Shown here one piece after another: positions 22,764-34,100 of a DNA stretch of 64,000 bases. Position 1 is the first letter of the stretch. The number at the start of each line of letters is the position of its first letter. The translations under genes and the position numbers were made by a program. Source of the stretch: Chlorella sorokiniana (Eukaryota > Chlorophyta > Trebouxiophyceae > Chlorellales > Chlorellaceae); contig CP084611.1 of assembly GCA_025917655.1 (NCBI GenBank), forward strand, positions 4,588,001 through 4,652,000. Direction: 5' to 3'. The notes beneath the pieces were generated by a model, which was not told the DNA's origin, searched no databases, and saw only the letters and a list, made by a program, of their open reading frames with translations.

Positions 22764-23794
22764 AGAATGACAAACGCGGCGCATGCGTGCGGCAAGAAAG
22801 CAGCGAGAATGAACCAATTCGCTCAAGGATGTGCAACAGGTGTCCGATGACTGTGTACTACCAGGCTTGACTTTGATGTATTGCTTCTTCCGTTTTAAGT
22901 TACAACGGTTGCTTGTCTGCATCATCTGTGCCCTCTGACTTGTGTTCCCTCTTCTTGGTAGACACACTGGTTTCCTGACCAAAACGCTGCGCGTTACAAG
23001 GCTATTTCGGTGGCGGTGCTTTGCTGGGCAGGCGATATGCTGCTCCTGGTTGCTGCTGCATCACCTGGACGCGCTGCTGCCCCTGCTGCTGCCCCTGCTG
23101 CTCCTCAGCGCCCTTGCTGCCCTGGGTAGCCGCCACAGCGACAGCGCTGCCACCCGCCAGCAATCCAAGACCCTTTGCAGCCGCACCGCCACCCGCCTTC
23201 AACACTGTTGCCCCTTTGGAGAAGGCCACGAGCCCACCTGCCAGGACAGCCCTACAGGTCAGGAGCATGCATCCAGATGGACCGTTACTCTATGATGGGC
23301 GGCAGTGGCGGCAGCAACAAGGCTGCCCTGCGGCAGCAAGTATGAGGAGAATCGATGTCACAAAGGGGAATAAATGCGATTTTTTCTGCCTTACCGCATC
23401 ACTGTGCGCACCCCAGCCGTTGCCATAGCGTCAGGCTCCTTTGGGAGATCAAGAAGTTCAGGATGAAGGGAAAATGATGCTGTGGCGATATTTTCGAATG
23501 AGTATCGATGGCAGTAGCCAATCCACTTACCCACGGCTCTAGAAAAGGCCCGCAGGAGAAGAAATTTCGGTGGCTAGAAAGAAGCGGGCACGAGGACTGC
23601 CGTAAGTCCATTCCTCGCCCGCTGCTGCAGTGTGTGCACATACTTGCATTGTAAATTGTATCGCTGTTAGTTCGACGACAGGTGCGGCTCACAAGCTTTA
23701 CGCTAGCTCTTTAATCTCTTCCATACGGAGGCAGCAGCGTTGCCAGGCTCTTATAAACGGACGAGCTCTTTGATACACAGGAAAAGCCATCACT
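22764..23794. other. Stretch between the kinase and NOSIP genes
   Basis: It holds the kinase 3' flank and the NOSIP promoter. A possible small minus-strand frame at 23002-23268 is listed separately. TGTAA, the usual green-algal poly(A) signal, occurs near 23649, but I cannot link it to a transcript. Nothing else is supported. Confidence 0.4.
23002..23268 (-). CDS. Possible small glycine-rich hydrophobic protein
   Basis: An 88-residue minus-strand frame. The first part is AVLAGGLVAFSKGATVLKAG, then AKGLGLLAGGSAVAVAATQG: a helix-like stretch of small and hydrophobic residues with glycine-zipper spacing. It is followed by a Gln-rich tail and an end in KAPPPK. A possible acceptor (CTGTAG) sits near the start, so an upstream exon is likely if the gene is real. 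I do not recognise the family. It could be a small organelle membrane protein, or chance in GC-rich DNA. Confidence 0.3.
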   Translation of the reverse strand: MLLTCRAVLAGGLVAFSKGATVLKAGGGAAAKGLGLLAGGSAVAVAATQGSKGAEEQQGQQQGQQRVQVMQQQPGAAYRLPSKAPPPK

Positions 23795-26152
23795 ATGGGC
23801 CGAAAACACAGCAAAAATGCGGGAACAATGGGCAGCGAGGCCTTGACGTACCATGAGCGCAAGGCGCTGGGCTTCGGCACCGTGCAAGAGCGATTGGGAA
23901 AGGTGGGTGCGTGCAGCCGCCGGCAGGTGGCCGAGTCAGTTGCCAGGGAGAGGCGGCTGCACGGCGGCTCTGCGGCTGAGCCGGCAACAGCTTGTCACCC
24001 GTGTCATGCCGAGTCATTCATGCCTCTTTCTCTTCCGCTTGTTCTGCAGGACTCTGTTGGCAGCTACTACGACTGCCGCCTCACCCTGCAGCCTGCCGTG
24101 GTGCGCTGCGCTGCGCTGCTCACGCAGCCTCCCTGTGCTGTGAGTCGGCTGCCCGGCGACTGTTTGTGGCCCCTGCTTGCCCGCAGGACCCTGTCTGCAC
24201 GCCCAAGGGGTACCTGTTCAGCCGAGAGGCCATCCTGGAGAACCTGCTGGAGCAGAAGAAGGGCAACAAGCGCAAGCTGGCGGCGTGGGAGGCGCAGCAA
24301 GCGGAGGAGGCGCGGAAGCAGGTGCGAGCGGAGGCCAGCAGCAGGCCAGGGATGCTGATCCGCTGTGTGAGGGCACCGCTGATACCACGGCCGCCCCTGC
24401 CAGTGCTGCACCGGCGGACGGCGTCTGCCGCTCCAGCGCCGCTCTCCCCAGCCGCACCTCTGGTTCACCACCTCTGCGCCTGCCTGCTGCCCGCAGGCGG
24501 ACAAGGCTGCAATCGACGCCGAGGCGGCGCTGCTGGCCTTTGACCGCCAGAACCACATGGGGGCCTCCGAGGCGCTGGCGGCCAAGCTGAAGCAGACGAT
24601 CAACGAGGAGGCGGAGGTGCTGATGGCGGAGAAGCGCACGGCGGCGGGGGCGGTCAACATCAAAACCAACGAGGAGCGGATGAAGGTGGGTGGGCGGGGG
24701 AGGGTAGACGGGTGGGGAAGGGCAGAGGGCCGCGCGTGCTGCTCATGCCTCGCGCCTCGCGCCAGGCAGGAGCCGTGCCCGAGCTGGCAGCGAGGAGGGG
24801 AGGGGTCAGCACGGGATGGGAGGGCACACAGGAAAGGCGGGGCATGCAACAGTGCGACCACGGCATGCCGCCTGCCAAGCATCAGCGGTTCCCACCACGC
24901 CTCGCCGCATGCTGCCTGCGCCTGCTCGCAGGAGGTGGCGGCGTTCTGGGTGCCGGGCAAGGGCCCTGAGGCCAAAGCGCTGCTGGACAAGCCCGACATG
25001 TCCACGCTGTGCCCTGCCAGCGGCGACAAGCTGAAGCTCAAGGTGTGGCCAGCAGCAGGAGGGTGGCGGCCTGTGGGGGGTGGGGGTTGGGGGGGGATGG
25101 GGGGGGCACAGCAGTTCTCGCGCGAGGGTTGCTGGCAGCTGGTGGCTCGCTGCGCCAGAGGGCCCTAGCCAGCGCACAGCATCCAGCAATCCTCGACTTT
25201 TGACTCCCCCTCGGAGGCTTCACACCTGACACCCCCACCCCCTGCCCCCACCCCACCCCCCCCCCGCCAGGACCTGGTCACTGTGCGCTTCACGCGGGTG
25301 CCCGACGGCGGCCCCCACGAGCACATGGACCCCGTCACCAAGGACGTCTTCACCAACTCCTCGCGCCTGGTGGTGCTCAAGCCCACGGGTGGGCGGGGGT
25401 GGTGTGTTTGGTTGTAGTGTGTTTATTTGTGGTGTGTGTGTGTGTGTGTTGGGGGGTGGGTGGGGGTGGGGTGGGGCGCGCTACATGGAAAGCACTGAGT
25501 GCTCGTCTGCCAGCGTGCCTTCTGTGGCGGATGGCTGGCTGGATGCACAGGTGGTCGATTGCTGCACAGGCGGTCGAGGGCTGCACGCTGGCTGGCTCGG
25601 CAGGCTGAAAGGGCCCTGTCAGGGCCTGGCAGGCTCTGCACACACACCCACGCGGCGTTGCCCTGGCCCCGCCCTGCGATGCGACCGCCTGCAGGCGACG
25701 TGGTGCTCAAGGAGACGTGGGAGAAGTGCATCCGCCCCGACGGGCACTACGGCGGCAAGGATGTGGGCGAGGGCGACGTGCTGGAGCTGCAGCGCGGCGG
25801 CACCGGCTTTGCGGCGCACGACAAGGAGCTGCAGGTGGGAGGAGCTGCACATTGCTACTTGTGCGAGGAAGGATGGGGTGGGGGAGGAAGGTGAAGGCAG
25901 GGCAGGGGGGCGGGGGAGGTGCCAGGCGGGCAGGCGCGGGGCAGGGGGCTGGGGGGCTGGGGGCGGCTGCCGCATCGGCTGCCTGCATGCTGGTGCAAGA
26001 GCAACATCGTTGGCCGTCATGTGGAGCATGTGGCTGTTTGCGCTGTGCAGGCAAAGAAGAGGTTCCTGCTGGGCCCTGGCAGCGGGCTGGCAGACCTGCG
26101 CGGCCAGCACAGCGGGCCCACCAGCAGGTTTGGCCTGCGCTTCAACAACTAG
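23795..26152 (+). CDS. NOSIP-like protein, split U-box E3 ubiquitin ligase
   Basis: Homologue of nitric oxide synthase-interacting protein, a U-box/RING-like E3 ligase found across eukaryotes; plants and algae keep it without animal-type NOS. Exons 23795-23902, 24050-24100, 24187-24321, 24497-24685, 24932-25042, 25271-25388, 25695-25834 and 26051-26152 sum to exactly 318 codons with no frame break. Hallmarks are the start MGRKHSKNAG with TYHERKALGFGT, the first U-box half DPVCTPKGYLFSREAILE, a charged helical middle, and the second half near LCPASGDKLKLKDLVTVRF. The end is SGPTSRFGLRFNN. Human NOSIP is similar in length (about 300). The long split of the U-box by a helical insert is typical of the family. 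Confidence 0.9.
25389..25485 (+). repeat. GT/G-rich simple repeat in a NOSIP intron
   Basis: GTGTGT and GGGTGGG units begin at the donor of intron 6 and run for about 95 bp. A matching poly-C tract lies before the acceptor at 25269-25270 of the previous intron. Confidence 0.7.
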
Positions 26153-27159
26153 CCGCTCACCCAGCCTCCCCCTGCTTCCCTGCTGCCTCCCCCATCCCGC
26201 TCCGCTCCTCCCGCTCTCCCTGCTGCTCCTGCTGTTGCATGCCGTGCCATCTGTGCTTGCTGCATCCTTCTGCATTCTGGCCACCTCCCTGACCCTCCCT
26301 CAACTAACCCAGTCCTTTACACACACGTGACTCACGCTTCCTACAGCTGTGGCCTGTCAATCTGTTCACACACGCCACAGCGGGCCGGCTGCACAGTGGT
26401 GCTGGTTGCTCTATCGCCGTCATGGCAGGCGCGCCGTCGCGTCGCGCGTGTTGGGCTGCTCATTGCGCTCCGTGTCCACTGGCCCAAAGTCGGCCACGCC
26501 GCCGATGTCTGCAGACCCGGCACAAGGGCGACTGCTCAGCGTGCAAAGTATGCGACGTCGTGCTTTCTGGAGGGCCAGAGGGCAGGCGGTGTTGGCTGGG
26601 GGCGCAGTCTGGGGCAATGGGAGTCCAGGGTTATGGAAGCACAGCGGGCGCCGACACGCCGGGGCCTCACCGATGTGCCTGCCCAGCCCGCTGCGCCCGG
26701 GCTCATGGGCTCCTCCTCGCCCCGCAACTTGCGGTGCCTGGACGCATCGTCTGGCGACTGCAGCAGGCCCGCAGGCTGCCCCTGCAAGCAAGGGCTCTGG
26801 GAGCGTTTGCCTGTGCAGGAGCGCCTCGGAGCTGGCAGTGGCGGCGACAGCACAGGTGAGGAGGAGGGCTTCATCCCGTTTGGCCCCTCGTGCGGATACA
26901 ACAGTGTTATTCGCGGTCTCAATATGAAAGCGTTAAAACTTGGACTTACCTCGTGCGCCTCGCTTTGCTGCGTGGTGGTTTTCTCGGGCGTCGCCATCCT
27001 TGGAGATGCACTGCCTAAATGAATCGCTGCAGGATGTGCCAGTGTCGGGTGTGAAGCACTGGCCCAGAATTATACGGTTCTTCCTGAGGGCAGCTAGCCT
27101 CTGCTGACTGGGCGAGCGCCGCTCCACTTACATGACTGCCGTGCCAAGCAGCTTCATTG
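26153..27159. other. Convergent stretch between NOSIP and the RING-CH gene
   Basis: About 1 kb between two facing stop codons. A 231-codon plus-strand frame exists at 26327-27022; its tail MKALKLGLTSCASLCCVVVF looks hydrophobic. It has no recognised domain and no splice support, and it overlaps where a NOSIP 3' UTR should be, so I do not call it a gene. Confidence 0.4.
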
Positions 27160-27877
27160 TCAAGCAAACAGCCTGCGCACAGACCGCAAGCAGCCTGTGT
27201 CCCCATCGTCGTCGCTGCTGCCCTGACCCTCCTGCCCGGCCGCCGTCGTCAGCGCTCCCGCTTCACGCTCGCGCTTCAGGCGTGCACCGGCCGATATGGC
27301 CGCCAGGTGCACGGCGGCGTCGAAGCATTCCGCATCCTCCAGCGTGATGTCGCCGCCCTCCGGCAGGCGACAGCCGAAAGAGAGCTGCAGGGGCTCATCC
27401 CCGCAGCCCGAACAGCTGGCGGATGCGCTGTTCAAACTGCGCACGGCCGTCTCTGCCGGGGTGGACGGGGATGGAGTGTGTGACGCCGTTGAAGACCACG
27501 GTCATGCTGCAGGGAAGGAACACGGCAGCCGGATGGGTCTCTTGCCCCCACGAGCGGAGGAAGGCCCCTCGTTGCACTGCGGGCTGCCGGACCAAGCGGA
27601 CCCCGACGGCGGTTGCGTAATAGAGCGGGCTGGATAGCTCAGGTCACTCACATTGGGGTCGCCTTGGGGAGCGCAGAGTAGGCTGCAGTCCAAGAAGGCA
27701 GCTCTGCCTTGCAGAAGCGGCAGTGCTTTTCCTCCTCTTTGCCCGCCGAATGCAATTGCCAGCGGCTGATACAGGAAGCGTGCACGTATCTGGGGCAGCT
27801 GCAGGGCCGCTGCAGCGCTCCCACCTCTGTTCCCCCAAGCAGATGAAGCAGCATTCGTCATCTGCTTGCTGGCACAT
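27160..27877 (-). CDS. RING-CH (C4HC3) zinc-finger protein, probable E3 ubiquitin ligase
   Basis: Minus-strand exons 27652-27877 and 27160-27506. The start MCQQADDECCFICLG opens the finger, followed by RPCSCPRYVHASCISRWQ and KHCRFCKAELPSW, giving the Cys-Cys-Cys-Cys-His-Cys-Cys-Cys order of RING-CH fingers that bind E2 enzymes. The rest, FNGVTHSIPVHPG to EDAECFDAAVHLAA, is a compact acidic domain I do not recognise; it looks like a beta-grasp-type fold only by eye. The frame is one G short in a G run near 27834 and shifts again near 27390. With both corrected the gene is about 191 codons. Unlike MARCH proteins, it has no visible membrane segment. The start is supported by the position of the first zinc ligand only eight residues later. 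Confidence 0.65.
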
Positions 27878-28308
27878 GCTGCTTGAGAGAGGGTACAGGT
27901 CTGGGGATGGGCACGGGAGCGAAGCGGGAGGGCGGGAGGCACCTGCAAGCGTACGAGCGCGATCAGGCGAAAATTGCGCAGCGCATCCGCTTGCTTCTGT
28001 TTGCAAGTGCGCATGTTTGGGTCAGGATGGCGAGATCATAACCCCGATCGCCTGCTTCGAGGCTTCGAGGCAGCTCAGCACGCTCGTCATGTCAGGCCCG
28101 AGGCAAAGCGGACGGGCGCCAAAATAAAAAGGGATTTCATTGCTGAGCTTGGCAGAAAGCGAAGGAACGTGTTTTACAGAACCGCTCGAGCAGGCGCATA
28201 AGTCAACCATAGCGTGCAGAGCGCGATGGTGCAACGCCTTGTCTCGTGCATTGTGCACCCTGTGCATCCCTCCGCCACTAAGCGCGTTACAAGCACCAGT
28301 TGAAGCAC
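27878..28308. other. Stretch between the RING-CH and amidohydrolase genes
   Basis: Both neighbours run on the minus strand, so this should be the 3' UTR of the amidohydrolase plus the RING-CH promoter. No gene is supported. Confidence 0.4.
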
Positions 28309-30988
28309 TCATAGCTCCTCCCTGGTCGCTGGCTTGCTTGGGCGCTCAGCCTCGCCTGCTGCCGCCGCTCCGCCGCTGCCGCTGCTGCTGTCGCCGTCGC
28401 CGTTGAGGAAGTCGACAGCAAACCGGGCATGCAGCGCGGCACCCAGGGGCAGGGCGGCCTCGTCGAGGCGGAAACTGGGCGTGTGCAGGCTGTGCACCGA
28501 TCCGGCGGTCTCGTTCCGGATGCCCAGCATGGCAAAGGCGGCGGGGACTTTGGCAGCCAGGAACGCGAAGTCTTCGGCGTCTGCAGGAGGGACGAGGGCA
28601 CAGCGAGACTGGCATGACGCTGGTTCACTGGGAATGGAGCAACCTGAAGCCGGTGATTGACAGCTCAGCTGCGTAGCTGCACCACGCTGAGAGCTGGAAC
28701 AGGCCGGTGATCTGCCGCTGTCCGGCAGCGGGGCCACGCAGCCTCGCAGCCCCACCCCCCTCCCTGCCACGCCGCTCACACATGAATGGCTCTTCCAGCT
28801 CCGCCGCATTGCCCTCCCCCACAATCTTGGCCGCTGCCGTCAGCGCCAGCCGCGTGACGCGCGCGTCGGTGATCATCGGCGGGTAGGGCACCTGCGGCGG
28901 TCACAAGCAGCAATTGTGGCAGCGCATCGGGCCGAGAGGAGGGTACAGCTGGCCGCAGGAAGCTCATGCCGCAGCGCCGCTGCCCCACCTCCAGCGTTTC
29001 CACACACGCACACAGCGCTGCGGCTGGCACAGCCAGCCTGGCGGGCTCTGTCCCGTCGCCGCCCTCTTGCCCCTAGCTGGCATGAGGGGCAATTCCCCAG
29101 TGCTGCGGCAGCATGCTTGGGCAGCCGAAGCATGCTCACCGGGGACCAGGCCACGGAGGCGTTGCAGCCGTACATGGCGGCGGTGTCGGCAAAGACCTGC
29201 CCCACGCGGCGCCGCAGCTGCCGGAAGACGTCGTCGCCAAAGGCGCGGATGGTACCGGACAGGGCGACCGCGTCCGGGACGATGTTGGAGGCGCCCTCGC
29301 CTGCGGGCGGGGCGGCGGCCGGCAGGGGCATCCATGGCACGGACATGCACAGCTTGCTTCGCTCTTCTTGCCGAGCGGCGCCAGCTGATGGCCAGCAAGC
29401 GAACGGAACAGCGAGCCACGCTGGCCGAGCTGGTGGGGGCATGTGAGGGAGGAGATCAGGGCGAAAAGACCGCCTGCCTGCTGAGCAGGATGGGTTGGGC
29501 CGTGCAGCAAGCCCACCCTGCCCAGCGTGCCCCAAGGTGCCGTTGAGCGCCCCCACCTGTGTTGAAACGTGTGACGGACACCACGCCGCCCTGCAGCGGG
29601 TTGACCTCACGCGACACCAGGGCTGCAGCGCCACCACAGCCATGGATGCCGCCAGCAGGGCGTCCCGCGTGCGGTGCGGCATGCCCGCGTGCCCGCCCTG
29701 CCCTGTGATCGTCACCGCAAAACGGTCGCTGGCAGCAAACGTGGGGCCGGCCTGCACGGGGGAGGTCAGCCAGTGGACTGACGGTAGCCAACAAGGGGAG
29801 AGAGCAGTGCAGACGCAGGCCGCCACACACGGTGAGCGGACATGGCCGGCCATGTGCCCGCTCCTTTAACCGCGGCCTGGGCAGCCGCTGCTGTGCGGCG
29901 GCTTGTGGCAGCGTGGCGCAGGCTGCCTGCACCCACCCTGGCCCGCACGGTGCCCGAGGGGGCGTGTGGGTCCACATGCAGCCCAAACACGGCGGCAGCG
30001 CCCTCCAGCGCGCCCTCCCGCTCCATCACCGCCGCGCCGCCGCCGCCCTCCTCCGCCGGCTGGAACAGCAGGCGCACGGTGCCGCGCAGCTGGGCCTCCG
30101 CGCCCTTCAGGGCCTTGGCGGCTGCGGCGGGGGCGACGGGGCCGGGAGAGGAAGCCAGGGGAAGCGCGTGGGGGAGGCATGAACCAGGGGCAGAGAAACA
30201 TGCTTGAGCAACCGAGGCACCAGTGCAACCAGCAGCCCAACCCTTGTCGTTCGCCGACAGGCTGCACAGCAGGCGCAGCGTGGCTTGGCCCCCCAGGAGC
30301 GTGCCCCCGCCCCGCCCCACCTGCCAGCAGCATGGCGGTGTGCCCGTCGTGCCCGCCTGCATGAGAGGCCACAACAGAAACTCCTTACTCGTTGCCTTCA
30401 TCCTTCGAGGGCAAATAATGCATGTGTATGCAGTTCCCAGGCAGCTCATGGAAGGGGACACAGCCGGCATGAGCGGCTGTTGGGACGGGGCGCGGATGCC
30501 GACGCTCACAAGCGTGCATCTTGCCGGCGTTCTTGCTGGAGAAATGCACGCCGCTGTCCTCCTGGATGGGCAGAGCATCCATGTCAGCCCGCAGCACCAC
30601 GATCGGGGAGCCATGCCCAATTTCGGCGACGACGCCGGTGCCGGCCACAGGGTGGCGATAACGGATGCGCAGCCCATCCAGCTCGCCACGGATGAGCGCA
30701 GAGGTGCTGTTCTCCTGGAACCCCAGCTCAGGGTAAGCATGCAGCCGCCTGGGGGGGGGAGCGAGAGGTGTAAGGAGGCGGGTTCGAGGGGTTGCTGCGG
30801 GGACGGCGGTGGGGCGGCCGAGCGACGACTGCCAGGTGTCGGTAAGAGCGGGTTCCCGAAATTAAAACTTACCGGCGCACTCCCAGGAGGAATTCAGTAT
30901 CGATTGGGGCCAGCCCCAGGCCCAGGCAAGCTGTCACTGCCAGAGACAGCAGCAAGAGACAGCAGGCGTGCGGCTTGATCGGTGCCAT
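28309..30988 (-). CDS. IAA-amino acid hydrolase ILR1/IAR3-like (M20D amidohydrolase)
   Basis: Metallo-amidohydrolase that in plants frees auxin or jasmonate from amino acid conjugates; in algae the substrate may be other N-acyl amino acids. Minus-strand exons: 30873-30988, 30510-30748, 30321-30356, 29937-30121, 29557-29751, 29140-29300, 28780-28891, 28309-28580. Metal ligands are visible in CGHDGHT, the Glu pair of QPAEEGG, a His in GGHAGMPHR and the His of SLHTPSF. The first exon encodes a signal peptide ([19 protein letters not shown]). The last residues are REEL, which fits the [KRHQSA][DENQ]EL ER-retention pattern; plant relatives end in KDEL or HDEL. One C is missing near 29620; corrected, the length is 439 codons, the family norm. 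Confidence 0.9.
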
Positions 30989-31186
30989 CCCAAATTTTCT
31001 CGATCAATCGCTCCCAGGAGCATGCACCAGGCTTGTAGTGCTTCCGTGAGTTGGCAAGGGGCCTTTCAGTCTGTACTTCAAGGTCATTCCCGCGTGTGCA
31101 GGCCTTCCTCGAACTGGCACGATGGAACGCATGGTTTCTGCACACTCTCTCCACCCTCTGGGCTAGGCCGGTCACCCCCTCGCAGT
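30989..31186. promoter_or_regulatory. Short divergent promoter, amidohydrolase / SBP-box factor
   Basis: Only 198 bp separate the two opposite start codons, so 5' UTRs and promoters must overlap. One GTAC, the core bound by SBP-domain proteins, occurs at 31074-31077; with four bases this may be chance. Confidence 0.4.
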
Positions 31187-34100
31187 ATGGACGTGTTGCC
31201 GTGCGAGGGTGCAGATGGGGCGACAGAGATGGAAGCCCCGCAGATTGCACAGGGGAGCGACGGCGGACCCGACAACGAAACGCGGAAGCCCCAGGAAAAC
31301 CCATCCGCGCCGATGAGCAGCCCACCTGCGCCTGGGGACTCCAAGTTGGAGGGAAGTGAGCAAAAGACAGCAAACATGGCGCTGGCCGGGGGTGGCTCGC
31401 CGTCATCGGAACCAGTTGGCGACTCTCAGCCGCAGACAGTCTTGGAGTTCCCTGCGGGTCTCCCCGGCGAATTGCCACCTGGACCCCGCTACAAGTGAGC
31501 ATGATGCGTCCCGAGGTCTAAAGACCCGCACAAAACCGCCTGCTGCTTGATTCGCCACTTGCCTCCCCACGGTCTTCCTTCTCCCCCTTGCAGGCGTGGC
31601 CGTGGCCGCTCCTTCTTCAAAGGCGAGATCGCGGGCTGTTCGCCCTCACGTGCTTGGCGGGATAAGGGGGCCAGCCGCGGCCGCTCTCTCCGCCTGACCT
31701 TGTCCCGCCGCGTTTCGTGGTGCACTGCCTGCCCACGCTGCGCGTGCGTCCCCTGCCCCTGCAGAGGTGAAGAAAGGCGCTGTTTGCCAAGTGCCAGGGT
31801 GTGACCGCTCACTGCACAAGCTCCGCGAGTATTACAAGGCAAGCGGCGGGCACTGCCACAGGGAGCCCACCTGTACTGCTTGCCGCAACGCCGCATCCAC
31901 CCGCAATCCTGCCGCAGCAGCCATGCCGCCCACAACCACCTGCAAAGTCACTCGGGAAGGGCCAGGGGCGCGTGCCGGGCATGGCCGCGGGCGCCAGCTG
32001 CCGGCCAGATTCTGATCGCCAGCTGGCGGCTCGCCGCGGCGCGCCGCCTCGCCCACCACATGCGACCGCCCCCTCAATGCCCCGTCCCCTGCAGCGCTAC
32101 AAGATCTGCCCATACCACCTCGAGTTGCCCTGCCTAGTGGTGGAGGGCCAGTCCATCCGCTTCTGCCAGCAGTGCGGCAGGTACCAGCTGCTGTCGGACT
32201 TTGAAGGCGACCGACGTTCCTGCCAGCGCAAGGTGCGCGGGGACGCGGCTCGAGGCGGCATGGGGGCAGCCGCGGCAGTTGCGGGGCAGCAACCGCCTGG
32301 GAGGAGGAGGTTTCGTCCCTGTTGGTGGTCGTTTGACGGCCAAAGGCAGCCCAGCAGCTGCAGCAGGGCGGCAGCCGCGCGATGCACCTGCCACCTCAAC
32401 CCCAGCCCGCCCGGGTGCCTGTTGGCAGACCCTCCTGGGCAGCCTGCGTATGTCGTCTGCCTGTCACATCACCAGCCCCATCCCCCACCCACCTACCCAC
32501 CACCACCATTGCCACCATTACCACCACCACCGTCACGCCCACGTCCCCCCTTCCAACTTGCACTCGCCGCTGCTGCAGCTCAACAAGCACAACGAGCGGC
32601 GGCGCAGGACGGAGGCGGAGCGAGCCCGCATGGCTGAGGGTGACGTGGAGGAGGAGGAGGAGGACGAAGACATCGAGCTGAGCGACAGCCCGCAGAGCAC
32701 GCGCGCCACGAAAGCAGCGCGGCCCTCGCCCGCGAGGCGGCGGCGCCGCTCCGCTGCGGCGGCGGCGGCGACCTGGTAGCGCAGCTGAGGCAGCTCGGCG
32801 GGCGTCCCTCCTGGCGGTGAGTTGTTGCCGCAGCGCTGTTGCGCTGGCGCCGCAGCCGCCCTGCATCGGTGCTGCGCTGGCGGATTGCCCCTGCGCATCG
32901 CTGTCTGGGTGTGAATACCCGCTGAGCAAGCCCTCCCGCCCCGCTGCGCGCAGGGCTTGCTGCCGCCCCAGCTGCTGCAGGCGGCGCGCAGCCCTGCTGG
33001 GGCAGAGTGGGCGGCCAACGGAGGAAGCGCAAGACAGACGCAACAGCCGGGCACACGTCTTCAAGGTGCGCCGCAGGGCCCTTCTGCATGCTGCTTGCTG
33101 GCTGCACGTGGGTCGGAGAGGGCCTCGGGGCAAGCGCGCTTGCTCTTGGCTCCGTTCGGCCGCCCAGCCTGCTCGGGAAGCTGTGTGTCCATCGCAACTG
33201 CCGAGCGTGGCGCGCGCGATCCACCCGTCTGCTGCAGAGCTCCCCCAACTTGCTCAGCCTGCTGCCTGCGGAGGTGCAGCAGCAGGTGCTGCAGTACGGG
33301 CCGGGCGTGCTGAACGGCGGCTTGCTGGAGCAGCTGCTGGCGGCGCAGAAGACGGTCGCACCCCCGCCGCAGCCGCCCAGCGCTGCGCTGCACGCCGCGC
33401 AGCCGGCCGTGGCGTTGCAGGCGGCGGCAGCGCTGGCGCGCCCGGCGGGGCTGGGGCTGCCGGTCGGCGTGCCGCAGCAGCCGCAAAGCGTTGCCCGCTT
33501 GCTGCAGGGCGCCCCGCCGCCGCTGCTGCAGGGAATGGACCCTGCACTGGCCGCTGTGCTGACACCCTCAGTGCTGGGGGACTCGCTCCAGCGGCGGCAG
33601 CAGCAGCAGCAGCAGCAGCAGCAGGCGGCCCACCCGCCTGTGCACAGCTGGGTGCCGCCGCTGGCGCAGGCGCGGCCGCAGCTGCCGCCGCCGCAGGAGC
33701 AGCTGCCGCCGCCACAGGCGCTCGCTTCCCTGCTGGCTGGTGCCCCAGCCAGCGTCTTCCTGCAGCACCTTCTGCAGCAGCAACAGCAGCAGCAGTTACA
33801 GGAGGAGCAGCAGCAGCAGCAGCAGGAGCGGGCTTTGGCCGCAGCGATGCCGGCAGGGGTTGCGCAGCCCAAGGCAGCGGTGCCGCCGCCGGCTGCGGCT
33901 GCGCAGGGCAGCGGCGCTTCTCCCTCCAACCCAAACAAGGCGGCCCTGCTGTTGGCCCTGGCCCGCAGCGTTGGGGTGTCTGGTGAGGACCTTGCACAAG
34001 CGATGCAGCAACACAACGGCACGGCCGCAGCCCCGCACGCCTCCACAGCTGGGGGCGCGCCTGCGGCGCCCAGCGGCGTTGGCACCGTCGTCCCTGCGGC

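Noticed and set aside
26327-27022. 231-codon plus-strand frame after NOSIP
   Set aside because: No splice context, no family, and it lies where facing 3' UTRs are expected.
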